NCBI GenBank assembly: GCA_028709985.1
Contig: JAQUTB010000057.1
Coordinates: forward strand, 1-8,312
DNA: 8,312 nt
Direction of reading: 5' to 3'
Source of the DNA: Dethiosulfovibrio sp.
GTDB taxonomy: Bacteria; Synergistota; Synergistia; Synergistales; Dethiosulfovibrionaceae
The notes under the pieces are model-generated. The model worked only from the letters and a program-made list of their open reading frames with translations. It searched no databases and was not told where the DNA came from. Made by a program: the position numbers and the translations under genes. Below, piece by piece: positions 1 to 6,850 of this stretch (position 1 is the first letter of the stretch; the number at the start of each line of letters is the position of its first letter).

Positions 1-790
1 TAAAATTTACATAGATTTTTTTGCCTATATCGCGACAAAAAGTAACCCCATGTTCGGGAGAACCTAGTCCCTCCGTTAACACCACGACTATGACGGGATT
101 TTCTCCCCGATGAAAAAACACGCCGCAGTCGTGCTCCGACCCTGGAAGCTCCCCCGTCTTGTGAGCCACAATTACCTCAAGGTCGTCCACGTCCGATACT
201 GGGATACTGCCAGGTAGCTTGGATCTCAGTTTTTGACAGGACATCATCTCCAAGGCCCTTTCCCTCATGTAGGGTTTTCCGTTTAAGGCCAAAGCCTCTA
301 TCAGTTTTTCCAGATCCCGAGGAGAGGTATAGTTGTCCCTGCCCATCTTTTTTGCCTCGAAGTCCATCATCTTGCGACCTAGAACGGTGTCTTTAAGATC
401 CAACGACGAGATATCCTCGTTGATCCTCTCCATGCCTATACGGTCTATAAGGAGGTTTGCGGCGGTATTGTCGCTCACCGCAATCATGAGCAGGGCTAGA
501 TCGTCGAGTCGGAGACGACCGCCATGAGACCAGCGGTGCAGAAGCCCTCCTTCCACGACCTGAACTTTAGGTATGTCCACCTCGTCCTGGAGGGACCAAA
601 GCCCGGCCTCGTCCCCCTTAAAGAGGGACCAGAGCACCGCTAGTTTTATAAGGCTGGCGGAGGGAAACCTACGAGATTCGTTATGGCTCCATCTGAAACC
701 CGATCCAGGGGCGGAAACCACCACTCCAGCGGTGGCCCCAATCCCCTCGAAGGACGAGACCGATAAAGCCAGATCGTCCGAGATAGCCAA
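1..790 (-). CDS. Class A beta-lactamase-fold serine hydrolase (3' end cut by window edge)
   Basis: The minus frame is open from a TTG at 790 to the window edge and gives 263 complete codons; the stop is not seen, though the length suggests it is close. The PBP/class A beta-lactamase motifs are in order: S46-L-I-K49 (SxxK nucleophile and base), S106-D-N108 (SDN) and H210-K-T-G213 (KTG). The segment SPRD at 156-159 matches the end of the omega-loop region. The canonical ExxLN of true class A beta-lactamases, which carries the deacylating Glu, is not evident; the region reads RKMMDFEAKKMG (139-150). There is no signal peptide, so I predict a cytoplasmic enzyme, which is unusual for this fold. 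The TTG start directly follows the TAG of the permease, with GGTGA five bases upstream as a plausible ribosome site. This implies translational coupling in one operon with the permease and dipeptide epimerase. Inference: a peptidase, amidase or esterase acting on small peptides rather than a resistance enzyme. The fold is secure; the substrate is unknown. Confidence 0.85.
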   Translation of the reverse strand, partial: MAISDDLALSVSSFEGIGATAGVVVSAPGSGFRWSHNESRRFPSASLIKLAVLWSLFKGDEAGLWSLQDEVDIPKVQVVEGGLLHRWSHGGRLRLDDLALLMIAVSDNTAANLLIDRIGMERINEDISSLDLKDTVLGRKMMDFEAKKMGRDNYTSPRDLEKLIEALALNGKPYMRERALEMMSCQKLRSKLPGSIPVSDVDDLEVIVAHKTGELPGSEHDCGVFFHRGENPVIVVVLTEGLGSPEHGVTFCRDIGKKIYVNF

Positions 791-2092
791 CTACATCACC
801 GTTATCATGGCTCTTATTATGACGTACATGGTGGTGCAGAGGACTATCAACCATCCGTTACACAGCACCGACTTCAGGTCGCTGGACCTTGCCAGCCCCA
901 TCTGCCCCTGCATGTCCCCCTCTGGAATTGCGAAAGAGGTCATCTGAGACCCTATGAGGAGGACGGCGACCCAGAGGGTCATTGGGACGTTGAGGCTCTG
1001 CACCAGAGGCAGGAACATTTTATTCAGCACCTCTGCCTGGGCGACGGCTGCTCCTGGAACCCCGAAGATACCGACCAAGGTCGAGAAGGCTATGAAGCCA
1101 ACGGTTCCGCCGTCCTGAACCATTGGCTCAAGAAGGGAAGCAAGGGCCTGGAAGGCTCCGGTCTCCTGGATGAAGTTGATAAACGGATCGAGCAACACGA
1201 AGAAGAAGAAAAGCCAGATGAAGTTCTTGGCGCCGTCGCAGATGGAATCTATGATCTCCACCGGCCCTAGCTTTGCGGCTACACCGGTCAGAGCGGCGGT
1301 CACCAACATTATGGCGACGACGAAGGTCGATCCACCCTCTATAACGATGCCGTAACCGACCATGGTGAACATGGTTACCAGGAAAACCAGGGTTGCCCTG
1401 CGCACCGAGGCGTCGGGCTTCCAGTCAGCGCTCTCTTTGGCGATATCCTCCTCGGAATAACGGTTTTTACCTTCCGAGGCCTTTTGGACCCTCCTTGCCC
1501 AGAAGAAGGTGACAAGCCACATTATTATCGATACAGGCAGCCCCGCGTTCAACAGGACCTGGGGATAGGACAACCCTGTGAACTCCATCAACGCCACCAT
1601 TGGAGGCGTAAAGGGTCCCAAAAAGAGACCTGACGCACCGGCCCCGTGGAGGAGCACCGCCATAGCGTTAGGGGTGACTCCTACCGCCGCCGCGATAGGG
1701 ATAAGGATGGGCGCGAGTATTGCGTTACCGCCCGCCATAGTACCGAGAAGGCTCACTATGATGACGGAACAGGACATCACCACGAGGAAAGCCCTGTTTT
1801 GAGAGTTGATGCTCCATCTCTCCGTCACCATAAACACCAGATGTCTGACTACCCCCGTTCGCTTCAGAACCTGCCCTAAGCCAGCCCCTAAAAGGATGAT
1901 CATCCCTATGTAGCCTAAGAACGAACCCAATCCGCCCCTCACCGCCGCGGCGATATCCATAATTCCGTGATGTCCTATTGCAGCAGCCACCAGAATTCCA
2001 GCGATAACGGCAAATATCTGGCCAAATCTGGTAAAACAAAGGACGATGTAGACCGCCAACGGTATAAGACCTAAAAGACTCCCCTGCTCCAT
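791..2092 (-). CDS. Ion-transporter-superfamily permease (GntP/NhaC/DcuC-like)
   Basis: This is a 433-residue integral membrane protein, hydrophobic throughout, with about 11-12 predicted helices in two halves. The halves are joined by a charged loop at residues 199-232 that is probably cytoplasmic. Each half has a Gly/Pro-rich re-entrant-type segment: GTMAGGNAILAP (117-128) followed by GPFTPP (159-164) in the first, and FGVPGAAVAQAE (343-354) with FAIPEGD (387-393) in the second. This duplicated pattern fits secondary carriers such as the GntP, NhaC and DcuC groups, which use H+ or Na+ gradients. I cannot assign the exact family or the substrate. It starts 36 bases after the epimerase stop, with AGGGGG as ribosome site about 8 bases before the ATG, and its TAG abuts the serine hydrolase start. 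The context suggests transport of dipeptides, amino acids or another product of the epimerase pathway. A Na+/H+ antiporter remains possible. Confidence 0.75.
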   Translation of the reverse strand: MEQGSLLGLIPLAVYIVLCFTRFGQIFAVIAGILVAAAIGHHGIMDIAAAVRGGLGSFLGYIGMIILLGAGLGQVLKRTGVVRHLVFMVTERWSINSQNRAFLVVMSCSVIIVSLLGTMAGGNAILAPILIPIAAAVGVTPNAMAVLLHGAGASGLFLGPFTPPMVALMEFTGLSYPQVLLNAGLPVSIIMWLVTFFWARRVQKASEGKNRYSEEDIAKESADWKPDASVRRATLVFLVTMFTMVGYGIVIEGGSTFVVAIMLVTAALTGVAAKLGPVEIIDSICDGAKNFIWLFFFFVLLDPFINFIQETGAFQALASLLEPMVQDGGTVGFIAFSTLVGIFGVPGAAVAQAEVLNKMFLPLVQSLNVPMTLWVAVLLIGSQMTSFAIPEGDMQGQMGLARSSDLKSVLCNGWLIVLCTTMYVIIRAMITVM

Positions 2093-2128
2093 GAAGAAAG
2101 ACCCCCTATTTATGAAATAATAACGAAA

Positions 2129-3226
2129 TCAATGCCATTTTATCTCCCTAAATCCCCTTATCCCCAGGCCTGAATCGTCGCCGAGAGTTATCCCCGGCCC
2201 CACAAAGTTAGCTCCTCCCTCCACCGGATCGGAGGCGCAAAGAAGAGGTCCGTCTAGGTCTATTCTGGTTACGGCCCCGTAGGCCGATGCCAGATGGACC
2301 GCCGCTGTGACGCTGATTTTACCCTCCAACATGCTCCCCAACATGACCTGCGCCCCGAAGGTCTCCGATATAGCTATGATTCGCCTGGCCTCTCTCAGGC
2401 CACCGCACTTCATCAGCTTTATGTTGACCATGTCGGCGGCCTTTCTCCTGAAGATCTCCAGAGCGTCCGAGGCGCTCCATATACTCTCGTCGGCGACCAC
2501 CGGGATGGAGGTGTTGGCTGTGACGTAGGCCATGCCGTCCAGATCTCCACCTTTCACCGGCTGTTCCACCAGCTCCAGATCAAAACCGGCCTTCTCCATG
2601 TGCCCCAGGATTTTGACCGCCTCGGAGGGAGTCCAGCCCTGGTTGGCGTCTATCCTTATGGCCACTTCGTAGCCCACGGCGTCCCTGATCGCCGCCAGCC
2701 GGTCGAAATCCTTGGACGGCTCTTTGCCGACCTTTATCTTGAGGACCTTATAGCCCTGAGATACGGCGTTTACGGCATCCTGAGCCATCTCGTCGGGCTC
2801 GTTGACGCTTATGGTCACGTCGGTCTCTATTGCCCTGCCGGTCCCGCCAAAAAGCCTGTAAAGAGGGGAACCCAACGACTGAGCCCAGAGATCGTGGAGG
2901 GCTATGTCCAAGGCAGCCTTGGCGCTGGTGTTGCCCATTATGGAGTGGTCCAGTGCGGTGAGATTACCCTCCAGGTCCTCACCGTCTCGACCCATCAGGG
3001 TTGGCCTTATATGGTCGTCGATAGCTCCCAGTATAGCTCCGGTGGTATCGCCGGTTATAGCCCCTGTGGGAGGAGCCTCACCGTAGCCCACCGCTCCCGA
3101 ATCGGTCTCCACCGCCACTATGACGTCCCTCACTGCGTCCACCGATCGCACCGCCGTCTTAAACGGTTTTTTGAGCGGAGCTACGACCGACCCAGTCCTT
3201 ATCTTGATTATCCTCACCTTAAACAT
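2129..3226 (-). CDS. Dipeptide epimerase (L-Ala-D/L-Glu epimerase family, enolase superfamily)
   Basis: The protein has 365 residues from the ATG at 3226. It has the N-terminal capping domain (PLKKPFKTA near residue 18) and a muconate-lactonizing-enzyme-type barrel. Numbered from that ATG, the catalytic lysines are in KIKVG (K163, K165) and NIKLMK (K270). The Mg2+ ligands are D193 (RIDAN), E221 (VEQP) and D246 (ADES). The D323-L-D325 pair on the eighth strand is the DxD motif that dipeptide epimerases use to hold the substrate alpha-ammonium. The reaction is Mg2+-dependent 1,1-proton transfer that inverts the C-terminal residue of a dipeptide, classically L-Ala-D-Glu to L-Ala-L-Glu in murein peptide recycling; the second residue accepted varies in the family. 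An in-frame ATG at 3274 is rejected because it lies inside a terminator stem. GTG at 3217 is a real alternative start, since the purine run at 3227-3234 sits very close to the ATG but about 9 bases from the GTG. First gene of the epimerase-permease-hydrolase operon. Confidence 0.92.
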   Translation of the reverse strand: MFKVRIIKIRTGSVVAPLKKPFKTAVRSVDAVRDVIVAVETDSGAVGYGEAPPTGAITGDTTGAILGAIDDHIRPTLMGRDGEDLEGNLTALDHSIMGNTSAKAALDIALHDLWAQSLGSPLYRLFGGTGRAIETDVTISVNEPDEMAQDAVNAVSQGYKVLKIKVGKEPSKDFDRLAAIRDAVGYEVAIRIDANQGWTPSEAVKILGHMEKAGFDLELVEQPVKGGDLDGMAYVTANTSIPVVADESIWSASDALEIFRRKAADMVNIKLMKCGGLREARRIIAISETFGAQVMLGSMLEGKISVTAAVHLASAYGAVTRIDLDGPLLCASDPVEGGANFVGPGITLGDDSGLGIRGFREIKWH

Positions 3227-3234
3227 CCCCTCCC
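3227..3234 (-). promoter_or_regulatory. Ribosome binding site of the epimerase
   Basis: On the minus strand the run GGGAGGGG lies immediately before the ATG at 3226 and about 9 bases before the GTG at 3217. The spacing favours the GTG mechanically, whereas family alignment is compatible with either. The site begins only four bases after the U-tract of the upstream terminator. Confidence 0.6.
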
Positions 3235-3237
3235 AAT

Positions 3238-3280
3238 AAAAAAAGCGGACACGGACCTCACGACGTGAGGCCATGTCCGC
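3238..3280 (-). terminator. Intrinsic terminator or attenuator directly before the epimerase
   Basis: Read on the minus strand, GCGGACA (3280-3274) pairs with TGTCCGC (3251-3245). The stem continues through a GG/CC pair and a GTGAGG/CCTCAC inner stem around a 3-base loop, with one mismatch and one bulge. Seven T residues follow (3244-3238). This is a strong Rho-independent terminator that would end transcripts from the DUF3870 gene. It stops 12 bases before the epimerase ATG, so no separate promoter fits downstream of it. Epimerase expression must therefore come from read-through, or the hairpin is a regulated attenuator. Confidence 0.85.
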
Positions 3281-3337
3281 TGGATTTCACCTTCCTCGCT
3301 GGCCGGTGTTCCCGACCAGGCCGACAGGCAAAGCAGC
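3281..3337 (-). promoter_or_regulatory. Possible structured leader upstream of the attenuator
   Basis: These 57 bases separate the DUF3870 stop codon from the terminator. On the minus strand GGCC-T-GGT (3322-3315) pairs with ACCGGCC (3307-3301) around a 7-base loop, giving a separate stem before the terminator. A GAGG downstream of it could compete for the CCTC in the terminator stem. I could not match it to a riboswitch class I know: the elements that define cobalamin, T-box or c-di-GMP aptamers are missing. It may be only a structured 3' untranslated region. Confidence 0.3.
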
Positions 3338-3721
3338 CTATTCGTTTTTAGCGTCTTCCCTGAACGCCTTCACGAACTTCTTGACGGCGTCCTTATAGGC
3401 CACGGAGATGGCCTTCTGGGACGAGCCCAGATACCTCTCCCTGACCGACCTTAGGAGATCTTCGTCGACTACGTCCAGAGATCTGCCCAGGAACAGGCTC
3501 CTGACGAACCTGTTGGTCAGTGGCAGGGTGAAGGACGCCTCGACGTCGACCACGAGGCCTGTGTCTATATCGGCCACAAAGGTCATGAAAAAATGGGAGT
3601 AGGCGTGGGTGATGGGGTTGTCGTTGGCGGTCCTGGCGTTTCCCACCACACAGACAGTGCGAGCAGGGAACAGATCAACTCCGTCATCCTCTAGCTGTTT
3701 ATTGTAGCGCATTCCATCCAC
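3338..3721 (-). CDS. DUF3870-like small protein
   Basis: A 127-residue soluble protein without signal peptide or membrane segments. It starts at GTG (3721) with GAGGAG (3735-3730) eight bases upstream, an ideal ribosome site; the internal ATG four codons in lacks this spacing. The chain runs through VCVVGNAR, a mid-section with Thr/Asp-rich DTGLVVDVEASFTLP, and a C-terminal RERYLGSSQKAISVAYKDA helix. This resembles the conserved domain of unknown function DUF3870, in which a Y-x-G-S-x-Q-K-A segment is typical. I recall this family from anaerobes near catabolic and transport genes; no biochemical role is known to me. It sits between the TRAP importer and the dipeptide epimerase. A hairpin isolates it from the importer and a strong terminator from the epimerase, so it may be the leading gene of the epimerase transcript if read-through occurs. 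Family call moderate, function unknown. Confidence 0.75.
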   Translation of the reverse strand: MDGMRYNKQLEDDGVDLFPARTVCVVGNARTANDNPITHAYSHFFMTFVADIDTGLVVDVEASFTLPLTNRFVRSLFLGRSLDVVDEDLLRSVRERYLGSSQKAISVAYKDAVKKFVKAFREDAKNE

Positions 3722-3765
3722 GATCTCAACTCCTCAAAGCGGAAAATTTAGATGAATCGAAAGAG

Positions 3766-3788
3766 ATTATCCGATGATCGTTTACGAT
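3766..3788 (-). promoter_or_regulatory. Weak candidate promoter and operator for the DUF3870 gene
   Basis: On the minus strand GATAAT (3771-3766) resembles a -10 box, but no convincing -35 is present at 16-18 bases. A small dyad ATCGT-TT-ACGAT (3777-3788) lies just upstream, where a regulator could bind. The 43 bases from the box to the GTG leave room for a short leader. The evidence is thin. Confidence 0.2.
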
Positions 3789-3789
3789 A

Positions 3790-3814
3790 AAGGGGAGGCA
3801 TCAGGCCTCCCCTT
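3790..3814 (-). terminator. Hairpin terminator after the TRAP permease
   Basis: A perfect 8-bp inverted repeat GGGGAGGC / GCCTCCCC (3792-3799 and 3805-3812) encloses a 5-base loop and begins 8 bases after the permease stop codon. On the minus strand the tract after the stem is only TTTAT, so termination may be partial. The flanking A/T pairs extend the stem by two. Confidence 0.7.
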
Positions 3815-3821
3815 CGATCGC

Positions 3822-5720
3822 CTAACGGCTCTCTTTATTCCTTATCCAGTGTTGGGCGAATATGAGGGCAAATGATCCAAGGCTGACGACCCTAACCATG
3901 TTCAGAGGGTTGACCAAGGCTATGCCGGCAGCGGCGAAGAGAACACGCTCCCACAGTGGCATACGTCCCCTCAACATCCCTATGAGACCCGCGGAGAGGG
4001 AGAACACCCCGACCACTGCGCAGGTTATCGTCGGGATAAACTTTGCCCATGTGAAATCGACCAGGAGCAACACCGGGTTGTAGACGAACAGATAGGGCAG
4101 GAGAAGCCCGGACATCGCCAGCCCGAAACCCACCACAGCCACCTTGGTCGGTGCGGCCTTGGCCAGGCCCGCAGCGGTGTAGCTGGTGAGGGCCACAGGA
4201 GGGACGACTGCCGACATGGTCCCGTAGTAGAAGGCGAAGAAGTGAGCCGCCAGTGGGTTGACCCCCATCTGTTGCAACGCCGGAGCCGCTATGGTGGCTG
4301 TGATTATGTAACAGGCCGAGGCAGGAAGTCCCATCCCCAGGACCAGTGCCGCCAACATGCATAGTATCAACGCAGCCCAGAGCTTTCCACCGGCGAACAT
4401 TATTATGTTCATGGCTATGACCTGACCGACACCGGTCATTCCGACAGCACCTACTATAAATCCGACGATCCCACAGGCGATGCCCACAGGGGCGGCGCTC
4501 CTAGCCCCTCCGTCGAGGGCCCCGATAAAGTCCTTGAGCCCCATCCTGGTGGATTTTTTACAGGACGAGAGGACGATTATGGCGATAAGGCCCAAGAAGG
4601 CGGAGAACAGAGGTGTATATCCCGCGACCAGGAAGTAGATTATCAACACAAGGGGGATTGTCATATGCCCCTTGTCCAGTAGGGCCGCCTTCAGGGAGGG
4701 AAGCTCCTCTGCAGTGAGTCCCCTGAGGCCGTTGCTTTTGGCCCTGAGGTCGACCATGGTCATTATTGCCCCATAGTAGAGCAGGGCGGGGAATATCCCG
4801 GCCAACATTATGGTGACGTAGGGAATTCCCAAGAAGGTGCTCATTATGAAGGCCGATGCCCCCATGATGGGAGGCATCAATATGCCTCCGGTGCTGGCCG
4901 CGGCCTCCACAGCCCCGGCGAAGAAGGGCTTGTAGCCTACCTTTATCATCAGAGGTATAGTGAAGGCTCCGGTGGTGGCGACGTTAGCCTGAGAACTACC
5001 GGAGATGCTTCCCATGAGAGCGGAGGCCACCACGGCCACCTTTGCCGGCCCACCGCGGTATTTACCGGCTATGGCCAGGGCAAAGTCGTTGAAGAACTCG
5101 CTGGTCTTGGTCGCCGCCAGAAAAGCCCCGAAAAGGATGAACATGAAGACGTAGGACGAAGAGACCATTATAGTGACCCCGTATATCCCCTGGTCCGTCA
5201 GGGCCATCCTGGTTATTACCCTTGCCCAGTCGAATCCCCTGTGGGAAAAGAGCCCAGGGAAATAAGGACCGTACTTGGTGTAAACCAGGAAAAACACGCA
5301 GAGGACGGTCAGAGGCATCCCTACAGCTCGACGGGAGGCCTCCACCAGAAGGGCCATGGTCATCACCGATATGATCAGATCCATCTGGTTTACCTCAAGC
5401 CGGTCGGCCAAGATACGGTCGTAGGACACAATTATGTACAGGCCACCTAACAGGGCTAGTCCCACGCACATCCAGTCAATCGCTGAAGGGGCGTCCTGTC
5501 TCGACTTCGCCCTGGCTGGGAAGTACAGAAAGACCAACGCCATCATTGTGGCGAGGTGAATCGCGTTCATCTTTATGGTCATGATCAGGCCGATGCTGTT
5601 CATCCAGCAGTGGACCAGCGAAGTCAACACCGCTAAGGCCACGGCGAAGAGCTTGACGTTGCCGGTGAACTCCCTGTTGGGAATATGCTCACCTGGCTTA
5701 AAAAGGCTCAAAAGATTCAA
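3822..5720 (-). CDS. TRAP transporter fused permease (4TM/12TM, TAXI type)
   Basis: This is a 632-residue inner-membrane protein in which the small (DctQ-like, 4 helices) and large (DctM-like, 12 helices) TRAP subunits are fused. The N-terminal helical block covers about residues 22-128 and the large-subunit domain follows. Hallmarks of the large subunit are GSISGSSQANVATTG (237-251) with GGILMPPIMGASAF (278-291), and the second-half counterpart GMGLPASACYI (462-472) with VVPPVALTSY (505-514). These duplicated segments form the substrate and Na+ sites. The partner is the TAXI receptor encoded 79 bases upstream, which delivers solute for ion-driven uptake. The start is TTG at 5720, preceded by GGGAG about 8 bases upstream; no ATG fits better. 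The hairpin in the gap from the receptor gene probably lowers permease expression relative to the receptor. Length is normal for the fused family. The substrate cannot be read from sequence. Confidence 0.93.
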   Translation of the reverse strand: MNLLSLFKPGEHIPNREFTGNVKLFAVALAVLTSLVHCWMNSIGLIMTIKMNAIHLATMMALVFLYFPARAKSRQDAPSAIDWMCVGLALLGGLYIIVSYDRILADRLEVNQMDLIISVMTMALLVEASRRAVGMPLTVLCVFFLVYTKYGPYFPGLFSHRGFDWARVITRMALTDQGIYGVTIMVSSSYVFMFILFGAFLAATKTSEFFNDFALAIAGKYRGGPAKVAVVASALMGSISGSSQANVATTGAFTIPLMIKVGYKPFFAGAVEAAASTGGILMPPIMGASAFIMSTFLGIPYVTIMLAGIFPALLYYGAIMTMVDLRAKSNGLRGLTAEELPSLKAALLDKGHMTIPLVLIIYFLVAGYTPLFSAFLGLIAIIVLSSCKKSTRMGLKDFIGALDGGARSAAPVGIACGIVGFIVGAVGMTGVGQVIAMNIIMFAGGKLWAALILCMLAALVLGMGLPASACYIITATIAAPALQQMGVNPLAAHFFAFYYGTMSAVVPPVALTSYTAAGLAKAAPTKVAVVGFGLAMSGLLLPYLFVYNPVLLLVDFTWAKFIPTITCAVVGVFSLSAGLIGMLRGRMPLWERVLFAAAGIALVNPLNMVRVVSLGSFALIFAQHWIRNKESR

Positions 5721-5744
5721 TTACCCCACTCCCTCCAAAATCCA

Positions 5745-5777
5745 AAAAATGCGGTGCTGGCACGAGCCGGCACCGCA
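5745..5777 (-). terminator. Intercistronic hairpin with U-tract between receptor and permease genes
   Basis: TGCGGTGCTGGC (5750-5761) and GCCGGCACCGCA (5766-5777) form a 12-bp stem with one G-U-type pair and an ACGA loop. On the minus strand TTTTTT follows directly (5749-5744). It lies 22 bases after the receptor stop and 25 before the permease start. This is a typical arrangement for partial termination and for 3'-end protection of an abundant binding-protein mRNA. Confidence 0.8.
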
Positions 5778-5799
5778 AGATGTTCTAGCGGATCCTAAC

Positions 5800-6801
5800 C
5801 TAGTTCATCTCCGGCGGGAGAAGGGAACCGGGAATCTCGAAGCCCTGCTCCCTGAAGAACTTTACAGCACCAGGGTGAAGGGGAGCGCCGTACAGCCCTG
5901 CCAGAGGGTTATCGTAATCGACCTTGGAGAAGGCAGCATGGGCCTGCTTCATGGCCTCACGATCGTTGTAGATAACCTTGAGGGTATCGTAAACGACCTG
6001 GGCGTCAACAGCCTCGGTGACGATCAGGGCCGATTTCACCCCAACAAGGTTGAGGGGCTTATCCTGATTGGGGTATACGTTTGCAGGTATGGTCACCCTA
6101 GCGTAGTAGGGGGCCTCAAGCTGAAGCGTGTCAAGGTCGTCGTCGGAAAACTCAAGCATCCCCACTGGAGTCCTTCCGGCGTAAAGCTCGGACACGGCCG
6201 ATACAGGATATCCCGTCTCAGCGTTGAATGCGTCAAGACGGCCATTCTGAAGGGCCTGTGCCGCCTCGCTGTAGCCGATATACTCGGGGCTGATGTCGTC
6301 AAAGGAGAGCCCAGCGACGACCTTGAGCACCAAACGGCTGGTGAACTCGGTTCCGGAAGCGGGAGGACCGACGGCGAATCTCTTGTCCTTAAGGTCGGCC
6401 CACGTATTTATGCCAGCTTCCTTGCGGATGACGATCTGGGTCACGTCGGGCCAGAGTCCCATGACGTAACGAAGGTTGGGTATGGCTGCACCCTCGTAGG
6501 TTCCTATGCCCTTGTAGGCAAAGCCTGTGAGGTTCGACATGGCTATGGCCATCTCGGCCTCGCCGTTTTTCATCATCTTCAGGTTCTCGACGGTTCCGCC
6601 GGAGCTCTGAGCTGATGCCTTAATTCCCTTTGACATTAGTTCCTTGTTCATGCCGTTGGCGATGATGGTCCCCACTGGATAGTAGGTTCCACCGGTGGAT
6701 CCCGTGACTATGGTCACGAATTGGTTGGCTACCGCCTGCCCCGCGAACGACGCGGACAGGACGAAGGCAGCGGCCAGAGCCATTAGGTATCCCTTCTTCA
6801 T
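5800..6801 (-). CDS. TAXI-family TRAP transporter substrate-binding protein
   Basis: A 333-residue periplasmic receptor. Residues 1-25 form a signal peptide: KK, then a hydrophobic core and an AVA-N cleavage site with no lipobox Cys. The mature protein opens with FVTIVTGSTGGTYYPVG (28-44), the signature of the TAXI family, followed by a SSGGTVENL segment (66-74) that lines the ligand cleft. A later LDAFNAETGYPVSAV stretch fits the second lobe. Receptors of this family bind glutamate-like or other small anionic or amino-acid-like ligands and hand them to a fused TRAP permease, which is the next gene here. The ATG has AAGGAGGG (6815-6808) six bases upstream, a near-ideal ribosome site, behind a strong sigma-70-type promoter. 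High expression is likely. Family assignment is firm; the ligand is not predictable. Confidence 0.94.
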   Translation of the reverse strand: MKKGYLMALAAAFVLSASFAGQAVANQFVTIVTGSTGGTYYPVGTIIANGMNKELMSKGIKASAQSSGGTVENLKMMKNGEAEMAIAMSNLTGFAYKGIGTYEGAAIPNLRYVMGLWPDVTQIVIRKEAGINTWADLKDKRFAVGPPASGTEFTSRLVLKVVAGLSFDDISPEYIGYSEAAQALQNGRLDAFNAETGYPVSAVSELYAGRTPVGMLEFSDDDLDTLQLEAPYYARVTIPANVYPNQDKPLNLVGVKSALIVTEAVDAQVVYDTLKVIYNDREAMKQAHAAFSKVDYDNPLAGLYGAPLHPGAVKFFREQGFEIPGSLLPPEMN

Positions 6802-6829
6802 GCTTAACCCTCCTTAAATATAAACGTCA

Positions 6830-6844
6830 GGGGTTCTATACCCC
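6830..6844 (-). promoter_or_regulatory. 5'-terminal stem-loop of the TAXI mRNA
   Basis: GGGG-(7-base loop)-CCCC falls at the predicted transcription start. The transcript would begin at or near the first G of this stem, 7-8 bases after the -10 box. Such 5'-end hairpins can protect mRNA from decay. The stem has only four pairs, so this is tentative. Confidence 0.35.
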
Positions 6845-6850
6845 GGAATT

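Noticed and set aside
1..790. Antibiotic-resistance beta-lactamase
   Set aside because: There is no signal peptide and no canonical omega-loop ExxLN, and the gene is operon-linked to dipeptide metabolism; resistance is not supported.
573..947. Plus-strand frame spanning the permease-hydrolase junction
   Set aside because: It is antisense to two coding regions, with skewed composition and no motif.
2294..3268. Open plus-strand frame of 324 codons opposite the epimerase
   Set aside because: It lies wholly antisense to a gene with all catalytic residues intact, has no ribosome site and no recognisable protein features; it is a by-product of GC-rich codon use.
3227..3274. Upstream ATG at 3274 adding 16 residues to the epimerase
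   Set aside because: The ATG and the extra codons lie within the terminator stem and U-tract and have no ribosome site; the family usually begins near the later start.
3245..3337. Possible cobalamin riboswitch or SRP-like RNA
   Set aside because: Short stretches such as GGTGAAATCC and GCGGACATGG recall these RNAs, but the conserved cores that define them are missing.
5575..6615. Open plus-strand frame of 346 codons opposite the TAXI gene and permease start
   Set aside because: It is antisense to two well-supported genes and runs through the intercistronic hairpin, with no family resemblance.
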